From: JAAYCI01 sp964370045
GTDB taxonomy: Bacteria; Bacillota; Clostridia; Oscillospirales; Ruminococcaceae
Direction: 5' to 3'
Length of the DNA stretch: 64,000 nt
Assembly: GCA_964370045.1 (NCBI GenBank)
Contig: CAYJGZ010000013.1
Coordinates: 1 to 64,000 of the forward strand
A model generated the notes under the pieces. The model was not told the DNA's origin. It was given only the letters and a program-made list of their open reading frames with translations, and ran no database searches. Shown here piece after piece: positions 26,441-34,833 of this stretch; positions within the stretch are counted from its first letter, which is position 1, and every line of letters begins with the position of its first letter. The position numbers and the translations under genes are program-made.

Positions 26441-28225
26441 CTACTTGGGAACGGAAATAAAGCCTGTAAGCGCGCTTGTCGCCGCAACGGCAGGGGAGGA
26501 AAGGTAAATCTGCACACCGGTAGGGCCCATGCGACCCATGAAGTTGCGGTTGTTTGTGGCCACCACCACCTCGCCGTCGGTCAGGATGCCGCCGTTGCGC
26601 CCACAGCACAGCCCGCACCCGGGCATGGTTACGGTGGCACCCGCACGTATCAAGTCCTCCAAAAGCCCCTCGTTTGCGGCGGCTGTGTATATGCTACGGG
26701 AGGCAGGAGTAATGATAAGGCGTGTAAAAGGCGCAATTTTTTTGCCACGCAGTATGTCCGCCGCTATGCGCAAATCCTCAAGGCGGCCGTTTGTACAGCT
26801 ACCTATGAACACCTCATCCACCGCTATGTCCGAAAGCTCGCTCGCTGTCTTTATTAGGTCCACACGGGAGGGGCAGGCGAGGAGCGGCTCGAGGCTTTGT
26901 GCGTCGTAACGTATGGTGCGTGCGTAGCTTGCGCCCGTATCCGCACAAAGCTCGCCCAAATCAAAGCCCACATCGCCGCAGTACTCCAGCGATTTTGCGT
27001 CGGGGGCGAACAGCGCACACTTTGCGCCTGCCTCCACCGCCATGTTCGCAATGGTCATGCGGGAGGACAGCGAAAGATTTTGCACGGTACTGCCTGCGAA
27101 CTCAAGGCATTTGTACACAGCGCCGTCCGCACCTATGTCCATGAGCAGGCGCAGGATGATGTCCTTTGCGCTCACATGTGGCGAAAGCTCGCCCTCTATT
27201 TCCACACGGATTGTGTGCGGAACACGCACCCACAGCCTGCCCGTGCCCAGCACAGCGGCCATTTCAGTGTAGCCTATGCCTGTGGAAAACGCACCTACAG
27301 CGCCGTATGTTGTGGTGTGCGAGTCGGTGCCGAACACCACATCCCCCGGCTTTACGTAGCCTTTTTCTACCATCAGCTGGTGGCATATGCCGTCCGTTTC
27401 GTGCACGTGTGGCAGGAGGTGACGTGCCGCAAATGCCCTGCCGGCCGCAAGGTGGCGCACATCGTCCGTGTTTGCCGCAGGCACAAGGTGGTCGTGTATC
27501 AAAACGAGCGCATCCGTATCCCAAATTTCATCAAAGCCCATCTGCTGAAACTTTTTGTCCACAAACGGCACGAAAATGTCGTGCACCATCAGTCGGTTTG
27601 GCTTTGTCACCACAATTTCGCCTGCGGTTATGTCGCAAACAGCGGCGTTGCGCATGAGGATTTTTTCAATCATGGTGTAGGGCTTTTTGCTCGAACATGC
27701 GCAGGTTTTGGTGCTGTTTGCAGGGGTGTCCTGCTCTTTTGCGGTGTGCTTTGCGCTCACATAGCTGATAAGGCCGCCCGCCGCAAGTATTTCGTGTATG
27801 TTTTGTGCCATGGGCGCAAGGGGTATTTTTTGGCCGTCATGCTCAAAATATTCCCCAGGTGCGACACACACCACATCCCCATCTTTAAGGGCAGGCAACT
27901 GAGGGCACTCTATGGGCAGGATGCCGTTGTTTACGGCGTTGCGGAAAAATATTCGTGCAAAGCTCTTTGCGATAATACACGCAAAGCCAAGCTCCTTCAG
28001 CACCTCGGGGGCTTGCTCACGGGAGGAGCCACAGCCGAAATTTTCGCCGCCCACCAAAATGTCTCCCTGCTTTACTTGCGAAGCAAGCTGTGGGCAAAGC
28101 GGCTCGAATGCGTAGGGTGCCATCTCGGCGATGCTGCCCAGCGCTAAGTATTCGGTGGGCATTATGATGTCGGTGTCGATGTCGTCGCCCAGCACCCACA
28201 CCCTGCCTTTTATAATGTTTTGCAT
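26441..28225 (-). CDS. Fused LeuD-LeuC type hydratase (3-isopropylmalate dehydratase/homoaconitase family), copy 1
   Basis: 594 residues with swapped order: small-subunit swivel domain first (residues about 1-165; DDIDTDIIMPTEYL, GENFGCGSSREQAPE), then the aconitase-fold large subunit (about 185-594; HDHLVPAANT, GTDSHTTTYGAVGAFSTGIG). The [4Fe-4S] ligands are present as GSCTNGR and PGCGLCCG. In most bacteria the two are separate genes, LeuC then LeuD. It isomerises an alkylmalate-type acid; candidates are 3-isopropylmalate, citramalate-derived or homoaconitate-like substrates, but the sequence does not decide. A second fusion gene lies immediately upstream in the transcript. Confidence 0.85.
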   Translation of the reverse strand: MQNIIKGRVWVLGDDIDTDIIMPTEYLALGSIAEMAPYAFEPLCPQLASQVKQGDILVGGENFGCGSSREQAPEVLKELGFACIIAKSFARIFFRNAVNNGILPIECPQLPALKDGDVVCVAPGEYFEHDGQKIPLAPMAQNIHEILAAGGLISYVSAKHTAKEQDTPANSTKTCACSSKKPYTMIEKILMRNAAVCDITAGEIVVTKPNRLMVHDIFVPFVDKKFQQMGFDEIWDTDALVLIHDHLVPAANTDDVRHLAAGRAFAARHLLPHVHETDGICHQLMVEKGYVKPGDVVFGTDSHTTTYGAVGAFSTGIGYTEMAAVLGTGRLWVRVPHTIRVEIEGELSPHVSAKDIILRLLMDIGADGAVYKCLEFAGSTVQNLSLSSRMTIANMAVEAGAKCALFAPDAKSLEYCGDVGFDLGELCADTGASYARTIRYDAQSLEPLLACPSRVDLIKTASELSDIAVDEVFIGSCTNGRLEDLRIAADILRGKKIAPFTRLIITPASRSIYTAAANEGLLEDLIRAGATVTMPGCGLCCGRNGGILTDGEVVVATNNRNFMGRMGPTGVQIYLSSPAVAATSALTGFISVPK

Positions 28226-28254
28226 GATATACAGTCCTTTTCTTGGTAGTGTTT

Positions 28255-28397
28255 GGGATGGAAGTGTCGCTTAAATCACTGATGTAAGAAAAGCAGTGCT
28301 TTGATTTTTTTGGTATATCCCCCCGCCTACGGCGGGGGGATATACCACTTTCTTTTCACGTTTAACTTTGTCGCTAAAATGAAGCTATGTGTTCACT
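28255..28397 (+). repeat. R1 dispersed hairpin repeat, copy g
   Basis: Central stem GGTATATCCCCCCGCC, loop TAC, GGCGGGGGGATATACC (28312-28346), 16 perfect base pairs. The right flank (TTTCTTTTCACGTTTAACTT) matches copies at 33.7 and 45.8 kb. It lies between the two LeuD-LeuC fusion genes. Confidence 0.75.
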
Positions 28398-28468
28398 TTG
28401 TGATTTGTAAACAAAGCGCCAAAGCCTGTGTTGTGACAAGCAAAAGCGCTTTGAATATCTTTCGAAAT

Positions 28469-30238
28469 TTACAGCATATCCGCCGTTGTGATTTCACCCA
28501 TGATGGCGCTGGCCGTAACGGTGGCGGCAGAGCCAAGGTACACAAAAGAGCCAAGGTGTCCGGCACGACCCTTAAAGTTGCGTGTGCCGGTGGAGATAAG
28601 CACCTCGCCATCGCCCAAAACACCCTGACAGCTTCCCCAGCACACACTGCAGTTGGGGTTCACCACCATTGCGCCGGCCTCGCTGAGCTGTGCGATGACA
28701 CCCTCCGCCGCCGCCTGTGCAAATACTTCGTTCGAGGCAGGGGAGACGATGAAACGCACGCTCGGGTGCACTTTTTTGTCCTTCAAAATCTCCGCCGCAG
28801 TGCGAAGCTCCTCTATGCGTCCGCTGTTGCAGCTTCCCAAAAATGCCTCGTCTATTTTAGTGCCCACGGCATCCTTTGCGGGTACAACATCATCTATGCG
28901 GTGGGGGCGTGCCACCACGGGCACTATGTCCGAAAGCTCGTACCTAAACGTCTTTGCGTAGGTTGCGCCCTCATCGCTGTGCAGTAGCGCCTTGGGGCTT
29001 CTGCCAAGGGCGGTGATGTACTCGCACACCTTGTCGTCGGGGGGCATGAGGGCGGTCTTTGCACCTGCCTCCACTGCGAGGTTGGACAGCACCAAGCGCT
29101 CGTTTACGCTCATGTTCAAAAGACCCTCGCCCACAAACTCCATCACCTTGTAGGTTGCGCCGTCTGCGCCTATGTCACCTATGATTTGCAGCATCAAGTC
29201 ACGTGAGCTCACGCCCTCTTTAAGGCTACCCACAAGCTCAAAGCGTAGCGTTTCGGGCACAAGCACCCACGTAGTGCCCGTGACCATGCCGTACAAAAAG
29301 TCGGTGCCGCCAACGCCCGTGCCAAACGCACCCAGTGCGCCGTATGTACAGGTGTGGCTGTCTGCACCTATGATAAACTGACCGGGACACACGTGGTTTT
29401 CCGCCATTAGCTGGTGGCACACGCCCTGTCCCTCGTAATAAGCAATGTTTTCTTTTTTTGCGAAATCACGCATTTTTTTGTGCGCAGCGGCCGTTTTGGG
29501 GCTGTCTGAAGGACAGTTGTGGTCCACCACGAACACCATCTTTTCATTATGCGCAACACGTGGGGCTTTAAGCTTTGTCTCGTATGCGCCTATAGTAAGG
29601 TGTGTAGTGCCGTCGTTGGACATCATGAGGTCGGGGGCAACGGTGACAATCTCCCCTGCCTTCACACAGCTACGCCCTGCGGCCAGCGCAATGATTTTTT
29701 CGGCCATCGTCATGGGGCAGGGGGCATCCTCCGAGCTGTCATGCGGCTTTTGGGCGGCATCATCGGCGTTCAGCGCCGCAATAAGCCCCCCTGCCGAAAG
29801 GATGTCCTGCATGTGAGAGGGCAGACGGGTGCCGCTGTAGGTCTTGCCCGAAAGGGTAAGCGTTCCTGCCTCTAAGTCGAGCGCAAGCTCACTGCCCGTC
29901 TGCACCGCATCGTACACATCAGGGCAGATGACAACCGGCAGGCCTATGTTTATTGCGTTGCGAAAAAATATGCGTGCAAAGCTCTTTGCCACCACCGCCC
30001 GAACACCCAGTGCCCTAAGTACGGCGGGGGCTTGCTCACGGGAAGAGCCACAGCCGAAGTTGTCGCCGCCCACAACAATGTCGCCCGCCTTTACCGAGGC
30101 GGCAAAGCTTTCGTCCACCGTCTCAAACGTGTGCGGAGCCATTTCCTCTATGCTGGGCAGTATGATGTACTGGCTCGCTATAATTTGGTCCGTGTCCACA
30201 TCGTGGCCGAACTTCCATGCTTTAGAAATACTACTCAA
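28469..30238 (-). CDS. Fused LeuD-LeuC type hydratase, copy 2
   Basis: 589 residues, same swapped layout as copy 1 but clearly divergent. The small domain has DVDTDQIIASQYIILPS and GDNFGCGSSREQAP; the large domain has VVDHNCPSDSPKT and GADSHTCTYGALGAFGTGVG. Fe-S ligands are in GSCNSGR and NPNCSVCWG, where Ser-Gly replaces the usual Asn-Gly. The start is a TTG at 30238 overlapping the xpt stop (TTGA), with GGGAGG upstream; no ATG is available in frame. The loop after the DTD motif (YIILPS against YLALGS in copy 1) lies where substrate choice is made in this family, so the two copies probably use different substrates. Confidence 0.85.
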   Translation of the reverse strand: MSSISKAWKFGHDVDTDQIIASQYIILPSIEEMAPHTFETVDESFAASVKAGDIVVGGDNFGCGSSREQAPAVLRALGVRAVVAKSFARIFFRNAINIGLPVVICPDVYDAVQTGSELALDLEAGTLTLSGKTYSGTRLPSHMQDILSAGGLIAALNADDAAQKPHDSSEDAPCPMTMAEKIIALAAGRSCVKAGEIVTVAPDLMMSNDGTTHLTIGAYETKLKAPRVAHNEKMVFVVDHNCPSDSPKTAAAHKKMRDFAKKENIAYYEGQGVCHQLMAENHVCPGQFIIGADSHTCTYGALGAFGTGVGGTDFLYGMVTGTTWVLVPETLRFELVGSLKEGVSSRDLMLQIIGDIGADGATYKVMEFVGEGLLNMSVNERLVLSNLAVEAGAKTALMPPDDKVCEYITALGRSPKALLHSDEGATYAKTFRYELSDIVPVVARPHRIDDVVPAKDAVGTKIDEAFLGSCNSGRIEELRTAAEILKDKKVHPSVRFIVSPASNEVFAQAAAEGVIAQLSEAGAMVVNPNCSVCWGSCQGVLGDGEVLISTGTRNFKGRAGHLGSFVYLGSAATVTASAIMGEITTADML

Positions 30239-30819
30239 TCGTAACTGACCTCCCTAAATACAAAACCGTTTGCGTCCGCTTTATCTATTATGGCAAGGCT
30301 TTTTAGGTTTACACCGCTCGCACGAAGGCGGTCACCGCCACCCTGAAAGCCCTTTTCCACCGCAACACCCACACCCAAAAGCTGTGCGCCTGCCTGCTCC
30401 ACAATCTCCACAAGCCCACGCAAAGCCTCGCCGTTTGCCAAAAAGTCGTCCACAATTAGCACACGGTCGTCGGCGTTTATCCACTGTCCGCTCACAAGTA
30501 GCGTCATCTTCTTTTTGTAGGTGTAGGAGTATATTTCACTGCGCAAAAGACCGCCCTCTATGTTGTCGCTTTTTGCTTTTTTTGCAAAAACGAGCGGCAC
30601 ACAGAGCTCTTCCGCACATATAGTGCCCAGCGGAATACCGCTGGCCTCCACCGTGAGCACTGCGGTGATTCCGTCAGTGTCAAACATCCCTGCAAACTCT
30701 TTGGCGATGGCACGCATCAGCTTTGTGTCCACCTTGTGGTTCAAAAAGCCGTCCACCTTTACTATGTCGCCGGGTAGCACCTTTCCCTCTTGCGCAATGC
30801 GCTCTTTGAGCATTTGCAT
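30235..30819 (-). CDS. xpt: Xanthine phosphoribosyltransferase
   Basis: 194 residues. Matches Xpt throughout: VDGFLNHKVD, the PRPP loop VLIVDDFLANGEALRG, and VEKGFQGGGDRLRASGV. Salvages xanthine to XMP. The ATG at 30819 has AAAGGGG 8 nt upstream; the longer frame has no site. It follows guaB by 144 nt, and a purine-salvage role fits the nucleoside importer 3 kb away. No guanine riboswitch is present upstream. Confidence 0.93.
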   Translation of the reverse strand: MQMLKERIAQEGKVLPGDIVKVDGFLNHKVDTKLMRAIAKEFAGMFDTDGITAVLTVEASGIPLGTICAEELCVPLVFAKKAKSDNIEGGLLRSEIYSYTYKKKMTLLVSGQWINADDRVLIVDDFLANGEALRGLVEIVEQAGAQLLGVGVAVEKGFQGGGDRLRASGVNLKSLAIIDKADANGFVFREVSYD

Positions 30820-30963
30820 ATAGGCATCCCCTTTAATTTCATGTGCCGAGGCAAAGCGGTACATCCCCCTGCGCAAAGTGCGCAGCGACACCTCGGGAAA
30901 ACTTTGAAAAAATAACGTTAAAATGAAATTTAATGCTCGTGATAGCATCCTGTGCGAATGCCG

Positions 30964-32463
30964 CTAATCCTTTGCGGTGTCCTTTAGAATGACATCGTGG
31001 CTGCCGCCCTCCACAATGCTTGTGGAGGAAACGAGCGTGAGCTTTGCGTTTTGGCGCATCTCTGCAAGGCTAATTGCGCCGCAGTTGCACATTGTACTGC
31101 GCACCTTGTGAAGCGTGGAGTTCACGTTGTCCTTTAGGCTACCTGCGTAGGGCACGTAGCTGTCCACGCCCTCCTCGAAGCTGAGCTTGCCGCTTCCGCC
31201 AAGGTCGTAGCGCTGCCAGTTGCGAGCACGGTTGCTGCCCTCGCCCCAGTACTCTTTTACGTACTGCCCGTTTACGAGCAAGCGGTTGGTGGGGCTTTCG
31301 TCAAAGCGGCTGAAATAGCGCCCCAGCATCACAAAATCCGCACCCATCGCCAGCGCCAGCGTGATGTGATAGTCCAGCACGATGCCGCCGTCACTGCATA
31401 TGGGAATGTATACGCCCGTCTCTTTCAGGTACTCATCCCGTGCCTTGGATACTTCGATAAGGGAGGTGGCCTGCCCTCTGCCGATGCCCTTTTGCTCACG
31501 TGTGATGCAAATAGAGCCGCCGCCTATGCCTACCTTTATAAAGTCTGCGCCGCAGTTTGCCAAAAAGCGGAAGCCTTCTCTATCCACTACGTTGCCTGCG
31601 CCGATTTTCACGGTGTTGCCGTACTCGGCACGCACCCACTCCAGCGTCCTTTTTTGCCACTCGCTGTACCCCTCGGAGGAGTCTATGCACAAAACATCTG
31701 CGCCTGCCTGCACAAGCGCAGGTACACGCTCGGCGTAGTCTCGTGTGTTTATGCCTGCGCCCACCACGTAGCTCTTGTTTTTGTCCAAAAGCTCGTTCAC
31801 GTTTTCCTTGTGCGAGTCGTAGTCCTTGCGAAACACAAGGTATTTCAGCTTGCCCTCGGCATCCACCAGCGGCAGGGTGTTCACCTTGTTGTCCCAGATG
31901 ATGTCGTTGGCCTCTTTTAGGGTGGTGTCGGCGCTCGCTGTGACAAGCTTGTCCAGCGGTGTCATAAAGCTGGAAACCACCGTCGCAGGGCTCATGCGGG
32001 AAATACGGTAGTCACGGGAGGCGACAATGCCCAGCAGCTTTCCGCTTGAAGTGCCGTCGTCGGTTACCGCCACGGTGGAGTGCCCCGTTTTTTCTTTCAG
32101 CGCAAGAATATCCGCAAGCGTTGCGTCGGGGCGAATGTTGGAATTGGAGGTTACAAAGCCTTTTTTGTAGCTTTTTACACGGCGAATCATGTCCGCCTCA
32201 TCCTGCACACTTTGGCTTGCGTACACAAAGGACACGCCGCCCTCTTTAGCGAGAGCGATGGCCATTTTTTCGCCCGAAACACTCTGCATTATGGCGCTGG
32301 TCATGGGAACATTCATACATAGCGAGGACTCTTCGCCCGCCTTGTGCTTTACCATGGGTGTGCGCAGGCTCACACGCTCGGGTGTGTAATCGGCGGGGGA
32401 ATACCCCGGAACCAAAAGATACTCGCCAAAAGTACGGGATGGTTCACTGTAAATGTAAGCCAT
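30964..32463 (-). CDS. guaB: IMP dehydrogenase
   Basis: Oxidises IMP to XMP with NAD. 499 residues from the ATG at 32463 (GGGGG upstream). The barrel carries two CBS-like segments (SRDYRISRMSP to LVFRKDYDSH), the phosphate loop GADVLCIDSSEGYSEWQ, GAGNVVD and the catalytic cysteine in GSICITREQKG. The flap GQATSLIEV and the C-terminal ALGAM-like part (AEMRQNAKLTLVSSTSI) follow. This is the branch of IMPDH common in Clostridia and Bacteroidetes rather than the B. subtilis type. Confidence 0.92.
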   Translation of the reverse strand: MAYIYSEPSRTFGEYLLVPGYSPADYTPERVSLRTPMVKHKAGEESSLCMNVPMTSAIMQSVSGEKMAIALAKEGGVSFVYASQSVQDEADMIRRVKSYKKGFVTSNSNIRPDATLADILALKEKTGHSTVAVTDDGTSSGKLLGIVASRDYRISRMSPATVVSSFMTPLDKLVTASADTTLKEANDIIWDNKVNTLPLVDAEGKLKYLVFRKDYDSHKENVNELLDKNKSYVVGAGINTRDYAERVPALVQAGADVLCIDSSEGYSEWQKRTLEWVRAEYGNTVKIGAGNVVDREGFRFLANCGADFIKVGIGGGSICITREQKGIGRGQATSLIEVSKARDEYLKETGVYIPICSDGGIVLDYHITLALAMGADFVMLGRYFSRFDESPTNRLLVNGQYVKEYWGEGSNRARNWQRYDLGGSGKLSFEEGVDSYVPYAGSLKDNVNSTLHKVRSTMCNCGAISLAEMRQNAKLTLVSSTSIVEGGSHDVILKDTAKD

Positions 32464-32632
32464 AAAAACCCCCTTCATTTTTTGCGGATGTATGGTGCGT
32501 ATATTTCTGCTATTTTACCACATTTAAGGGTGGAGTTAAAGGCTTTGAGGGTGTATTTTGTGTTTTTTTGGAGAACAGAGCAAAGATTACAAAAGAAAAA
32601 AGTGACTGCGAATATAATATATATCTATATAC

Positions 32633-32793
32633 AAAACAAAAAGCCCCCACAGAGGAGGCGGGAGCCTTTTGCACAAGGAGTTTTTGTTGCCCCACAAATT
32701 ACGAAAAACGTAAAAGGAGGAGTGGAGCTACATTCTGAAAAAGTTTGCACTTGCATCTGCTTTCAAGAAAGCCCTGGCTGTAACTTTCCTGTA
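32633..32793 (-). ncRNA. Candidate small structured RNA with own promoter and terminator
   Basis: No gene occupies this stretch, but the minus strand has TTGACA (32827-32822), a 17-nt spacer and TACAAT (32804-32799). An intrinsic terminator ends at about 32633 (AAAGGCTCCC pairing with GGGGGCTTTT, then T-runs). The roughly 160-nt transcript contains stems GCUCCAC/GUGGGGC (32728-32722 with 32695-32689, one G-U), UUACG/CGUAA around 32699-32713, GCUUU/AAAGC, and AGCUACA/UGUAGCU, which competes with the first for three bases. It does not look like 6S RNA, tmRNA, SRP RNA, a T-box or a known riboswitch. It could be a free sRNA or a terminated leader of guaB. Confidence 0.5.
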
Positions 32794-32798
32794 GCTAA

Positions 32799-32827
32799 AT
32801 TGTAACTCTTTTGATACCATTTGTCAA
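32799..32827 (-). promoter_or_regulatory. Sigma-70 promoter driving the candidate small RNA
   Basis: Perfect TTGACA, 17-nt spacer, TACAAT on the minus strand in a 649-nt gene-free region. Confidence 0.75.
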
Positions 32828-33040
32828 GGCTTGTTTAGGGCTTTTTTGTGTCAAAACTGAAAAAATTCTGTGAAGAAAAATAAATTACGAATTGACGTTT
32901 GATTTTACAAGCGTAAGAAATGATGCTTTCAAACATGTAAAAAAACAATAAAGGAGGTTAGGCTATTTTGTAATAAATGCAAATGTAAAACATGAAATTT
33001 TACAAGTGAAGAAAGATAAAGAATTTTGAAAATATGAAAA

Positions 33041-33074
33041 GTCACCCAAAAAGTGACAGCCTGTGACAGCCGCT
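33041..33074 (+). promoter_or_regulatory. Repeated GTGAC elements before tspO
   Basis: GTCAC and GTGAC form an inverted pair (33041-33057), and GTGACAGCC is directly repeated just after. A TATAAT at 33081-33086 is the likely -10 element of tspO, about 27 nt before the start codon, so the repeats fall in the -35 region. This fits a regulator-dependent promoter. No regulator gene is adjacent. Confidence 0.4.
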
Positions 33075-33112
33075 TTTTTTTATAATGAATAGCATCAAGG
33101 AGGTGCTTTGAA

Positions 33113-33592
33113 ATGCTTGCAAAAAATAAAAAAGTGCTTATTTTTATCGGATGTGCAGCTGCCCCAATGCTCTTAGGTTTTCTGTCCGCAATTTTCCTCG
33201 GGGATGTTCAGACAAGCTACAACAGTATGGTTCAGCCGCCCCTTTCGCCGCCCTCGTGGCTTTTTGGCGTTGCGTGGTTCTTTATCTACCTCGCAATGGG
33301 CATTGCGCTTTACTTTGTGGTGGTGGCCGAGTGTGAAATGCGGCAAAAACAGGTGGCCATCGCTGTCTTTGCGGTGCAGATGTTGCTGAACGTCTCGTGG
33401 AGCACGCTGTTTTTCGGTGTGTTCCAGCTGTGGATAGCGGCTGTAGTGGTGGTGCTTTTGGACATCATCGTGCTTAGCTGCCTAATCCTATTTTGGCGCA
33501 TAAACAAAATTGCGGGAATACTTTTGATACCCTACCTCGGCTGGCTGTGCTTTGCAAGTTACCTAAACATAGGCTTTGCGCTGCTGAATTAG
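33113..33592 (+). CDS. tspO: TspO/MBR family membrane protein
   Basis: 159 residues, five membrane spans. PPLSPPSWLFGVAWFFIYLA and LNVSWSTLFFGVFQLW are the tryptophan-rich signatures. The C-terminal PYLGWLCFASYLNIG closes the fold. TspO proteins bind porphyrins and sterol-like ligands; in anaerobes the role is unsettled. AAGGAGG precedes the ATG. It is a single gene between the candidate small RNA and the nucleoside importer. Confidence 0.92.
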   Translation: MLAKNKKVLIFIGCAAAPMLLGFLSAIFLGDVQTSYNSMVQPPLSPPSWLFGVAWFFIYLAMGIALYFVVVAECEMRQKQVAIAVFAVQMLLNVSWSTLFFGVFQLWIAAVVVVLLDIIVLSCLILFWRINKIAGILLIPYLGWLCFASYLNIGFALLN

Positions 33593-33607
33593 CACATGAT
33601 TTTTAAG

Positions 33608-33722
33608 AGTGAGGAAAAAGAGCAGTTTTCTTTGGTAAATCCCCCCACCTGCGGTGGGGGGATTTACCGCCTTATTCTTGTGCCTAACGAATTCTAAATC
33701 ACTTCTACGTACCCACTATCCT
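33608..33722 (+). repeat. R1 dispersed hairpin repeat, copy h
   Basis: Central stem GGTAAATCCCCCCACC, loop TGC, GGTGGGGGGATTTACC (33634-33668), 16 perfect base pairs. Compared with the copy at 28.3 kb, paired positions have changed together. The right flank TTCTAAATCACTTC and the GTACCCACT end follow. Confidence 0.75.
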
Positions 33723-33738
33723 TTTTTTTGGCAAAGAA

Positions 33739-33796
33739 AATCCCCACAGCTCAAAAGCGTTTGTGAAAGCGCTCTTGGGATGTGGGGGTTTTTATT
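33739..33796. terminator. Terminator between tspO and the nucleoside permease gene
   Basis: CCCCACA and TGTGGGG arms enclose a smaller GCG/CGC hairpin, with TTTTT on the plus strand and a T-rich run on the minus strand. It probably ends the nup operon and tspO. Confidence 0.6.
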
Positions 33797-33834
33797 CGAT
33801 TAAGGGACGTCACAGATAGTGTGGCAAAAAGTGC

Positions 33835-34833
33835 TCAGCGTTCCTCACGGTAGTAGTTAGTTCCGCAGGACTTGGGCTGGCCGTGCTCCTTGCTTTGGCG
33901 AACACTGGTGAATATAAGCACCAGAATGGTGGCGAGGAAGGGAATGATGTTGTACACTTGTGTGGGGATGCCGTCGATGGGAAGGTACAGCCGCAAAACG
34001 GACAGCCCGCCGAACAAAAGCGCACCCCAAATTGCCCTAAGGGGACTCCATGCGGCGAAGATTACCAGCGCCACCGCAATCCAGCCCTGGCCGCCGACAC
34101 TGTTGTGCACCCACACGCCCGAGGTGCGTGCCATGGAGATGTACATGCCACCAAGGCCGCATATGCCGCCGCCCACACAGGTGGCGATGTATTTGTAGCG
34201 TGTCACGTTTATGCCTGCGGCGTCGGCGGTGGCAGGGCTTTCGCCCACGGCTCTTAGGTTCAGCCCTTTTCGGGTTGCGCCGAAGAACCACGCCATCACA
34301 ACCGCAATGATAATCACAAGGTATACCATGAAGTCGTAGCTAAAGAACATCTGCCCAAGGTAGGGAATATCCCCCAGTAGTGGCAGGCCACTGCCGGTGA
34401 AAAGGACCTTTGTCTCCTCCGCCACAGAGGCGTAGCCGCCTGCGTTGATGCCGAGTAGCTCGCCTATAAAGTTGCCAAGCCCCACCCCGAAGATGGTCAG
34501 CGTAAGGCCGGTGACGTTTTGGTTTGCACGCAGGGTGACGGTGAGCACCGAGTATATAAGCCCACCCAGCGCACCTGCCAAAAAGCCGAACAGTAGCGCA
34601 AATATCGCCGAAATGTATGGGTTCATCGAGGCGCCTGCCAGCTGCTCGTACATATAAGCGCCCGAAATTCCGCAGGCGGCACCCATGAACATCATGCCCT
34701 CAACGCCGAGGTTGAGGTTGCCCGATTTTTGGGTGAGGATTTCACCAAGCGTGCCGAACAATAGGGGAATTGCGGCCAGCACCGCCGCATTAAAAAACAG
34801 CGGAAATTGTGCCAAAAATCCTGTATCAGTCAT
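33835..34833 (-). CDS. nupQ: Nucleoside ABC importer permease, NupQ-like
   Basis: 332 residues, about eight to nine spans, of the BPD_transp_2 family (GTLGEILTQKSGNLNLGVEGMM at the start; GINVTRYKYIATCVGGGICGLGG near the end, the coupling region). With NupP, the double ATPase and the BMP lipoprotein it imports nucleosides. It overlaps the NupP gene by 8 nt. Last gene of the operon. Confidence 0.88.
   Translation of the reverse strand: MTDTGFLAQFPLFFNAAVLAAIPLLFGTLGEILTQKSGNLNLGVEGMMFMGAACGISGAYMYEQLAGASMNPYISAIFALLFGFLAGALGGLIYSVLTVTLRANQNVTGLTLTIFGVGLGNFIGELLGINAGGYASVAEETKVLFTGSGLPLLGDIPYLGQMFFSYDFMVYLVIIIAVVMAWFFGATRKGLNLRAVGESPATADAAGINVTRYKYIATCVGGGICGLGGMYISMARTSGVWVHNSVGGQGWIAVALVIFAAWSPLRAIWGALLFGGLSVLRLYLPIDGIPTQVYNIIPFLATILVLIFTSVRQSKEHGQPKSCGTNYYREER

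Noticed and set aside
26897..28147. 416-residue open frame antisense to the LeuD-LeuC fusion gene
   Set aside because: Composition is typical of a complement frame of a GC-biased coding sequence, and no domain is recognisable.
28312..28346. CRISPR or phage attachment site from the long perfect hairpin
   Set aside because: It is a dispersed single hairpin recurring across the window with no spacer array and no integrase nearby. The R1 family explains it.
32633..32793. 6S RNA
   Set aside because: The ends of the predicted transcript do not pair with each other around a large central bubble, as 6S RNA requires.
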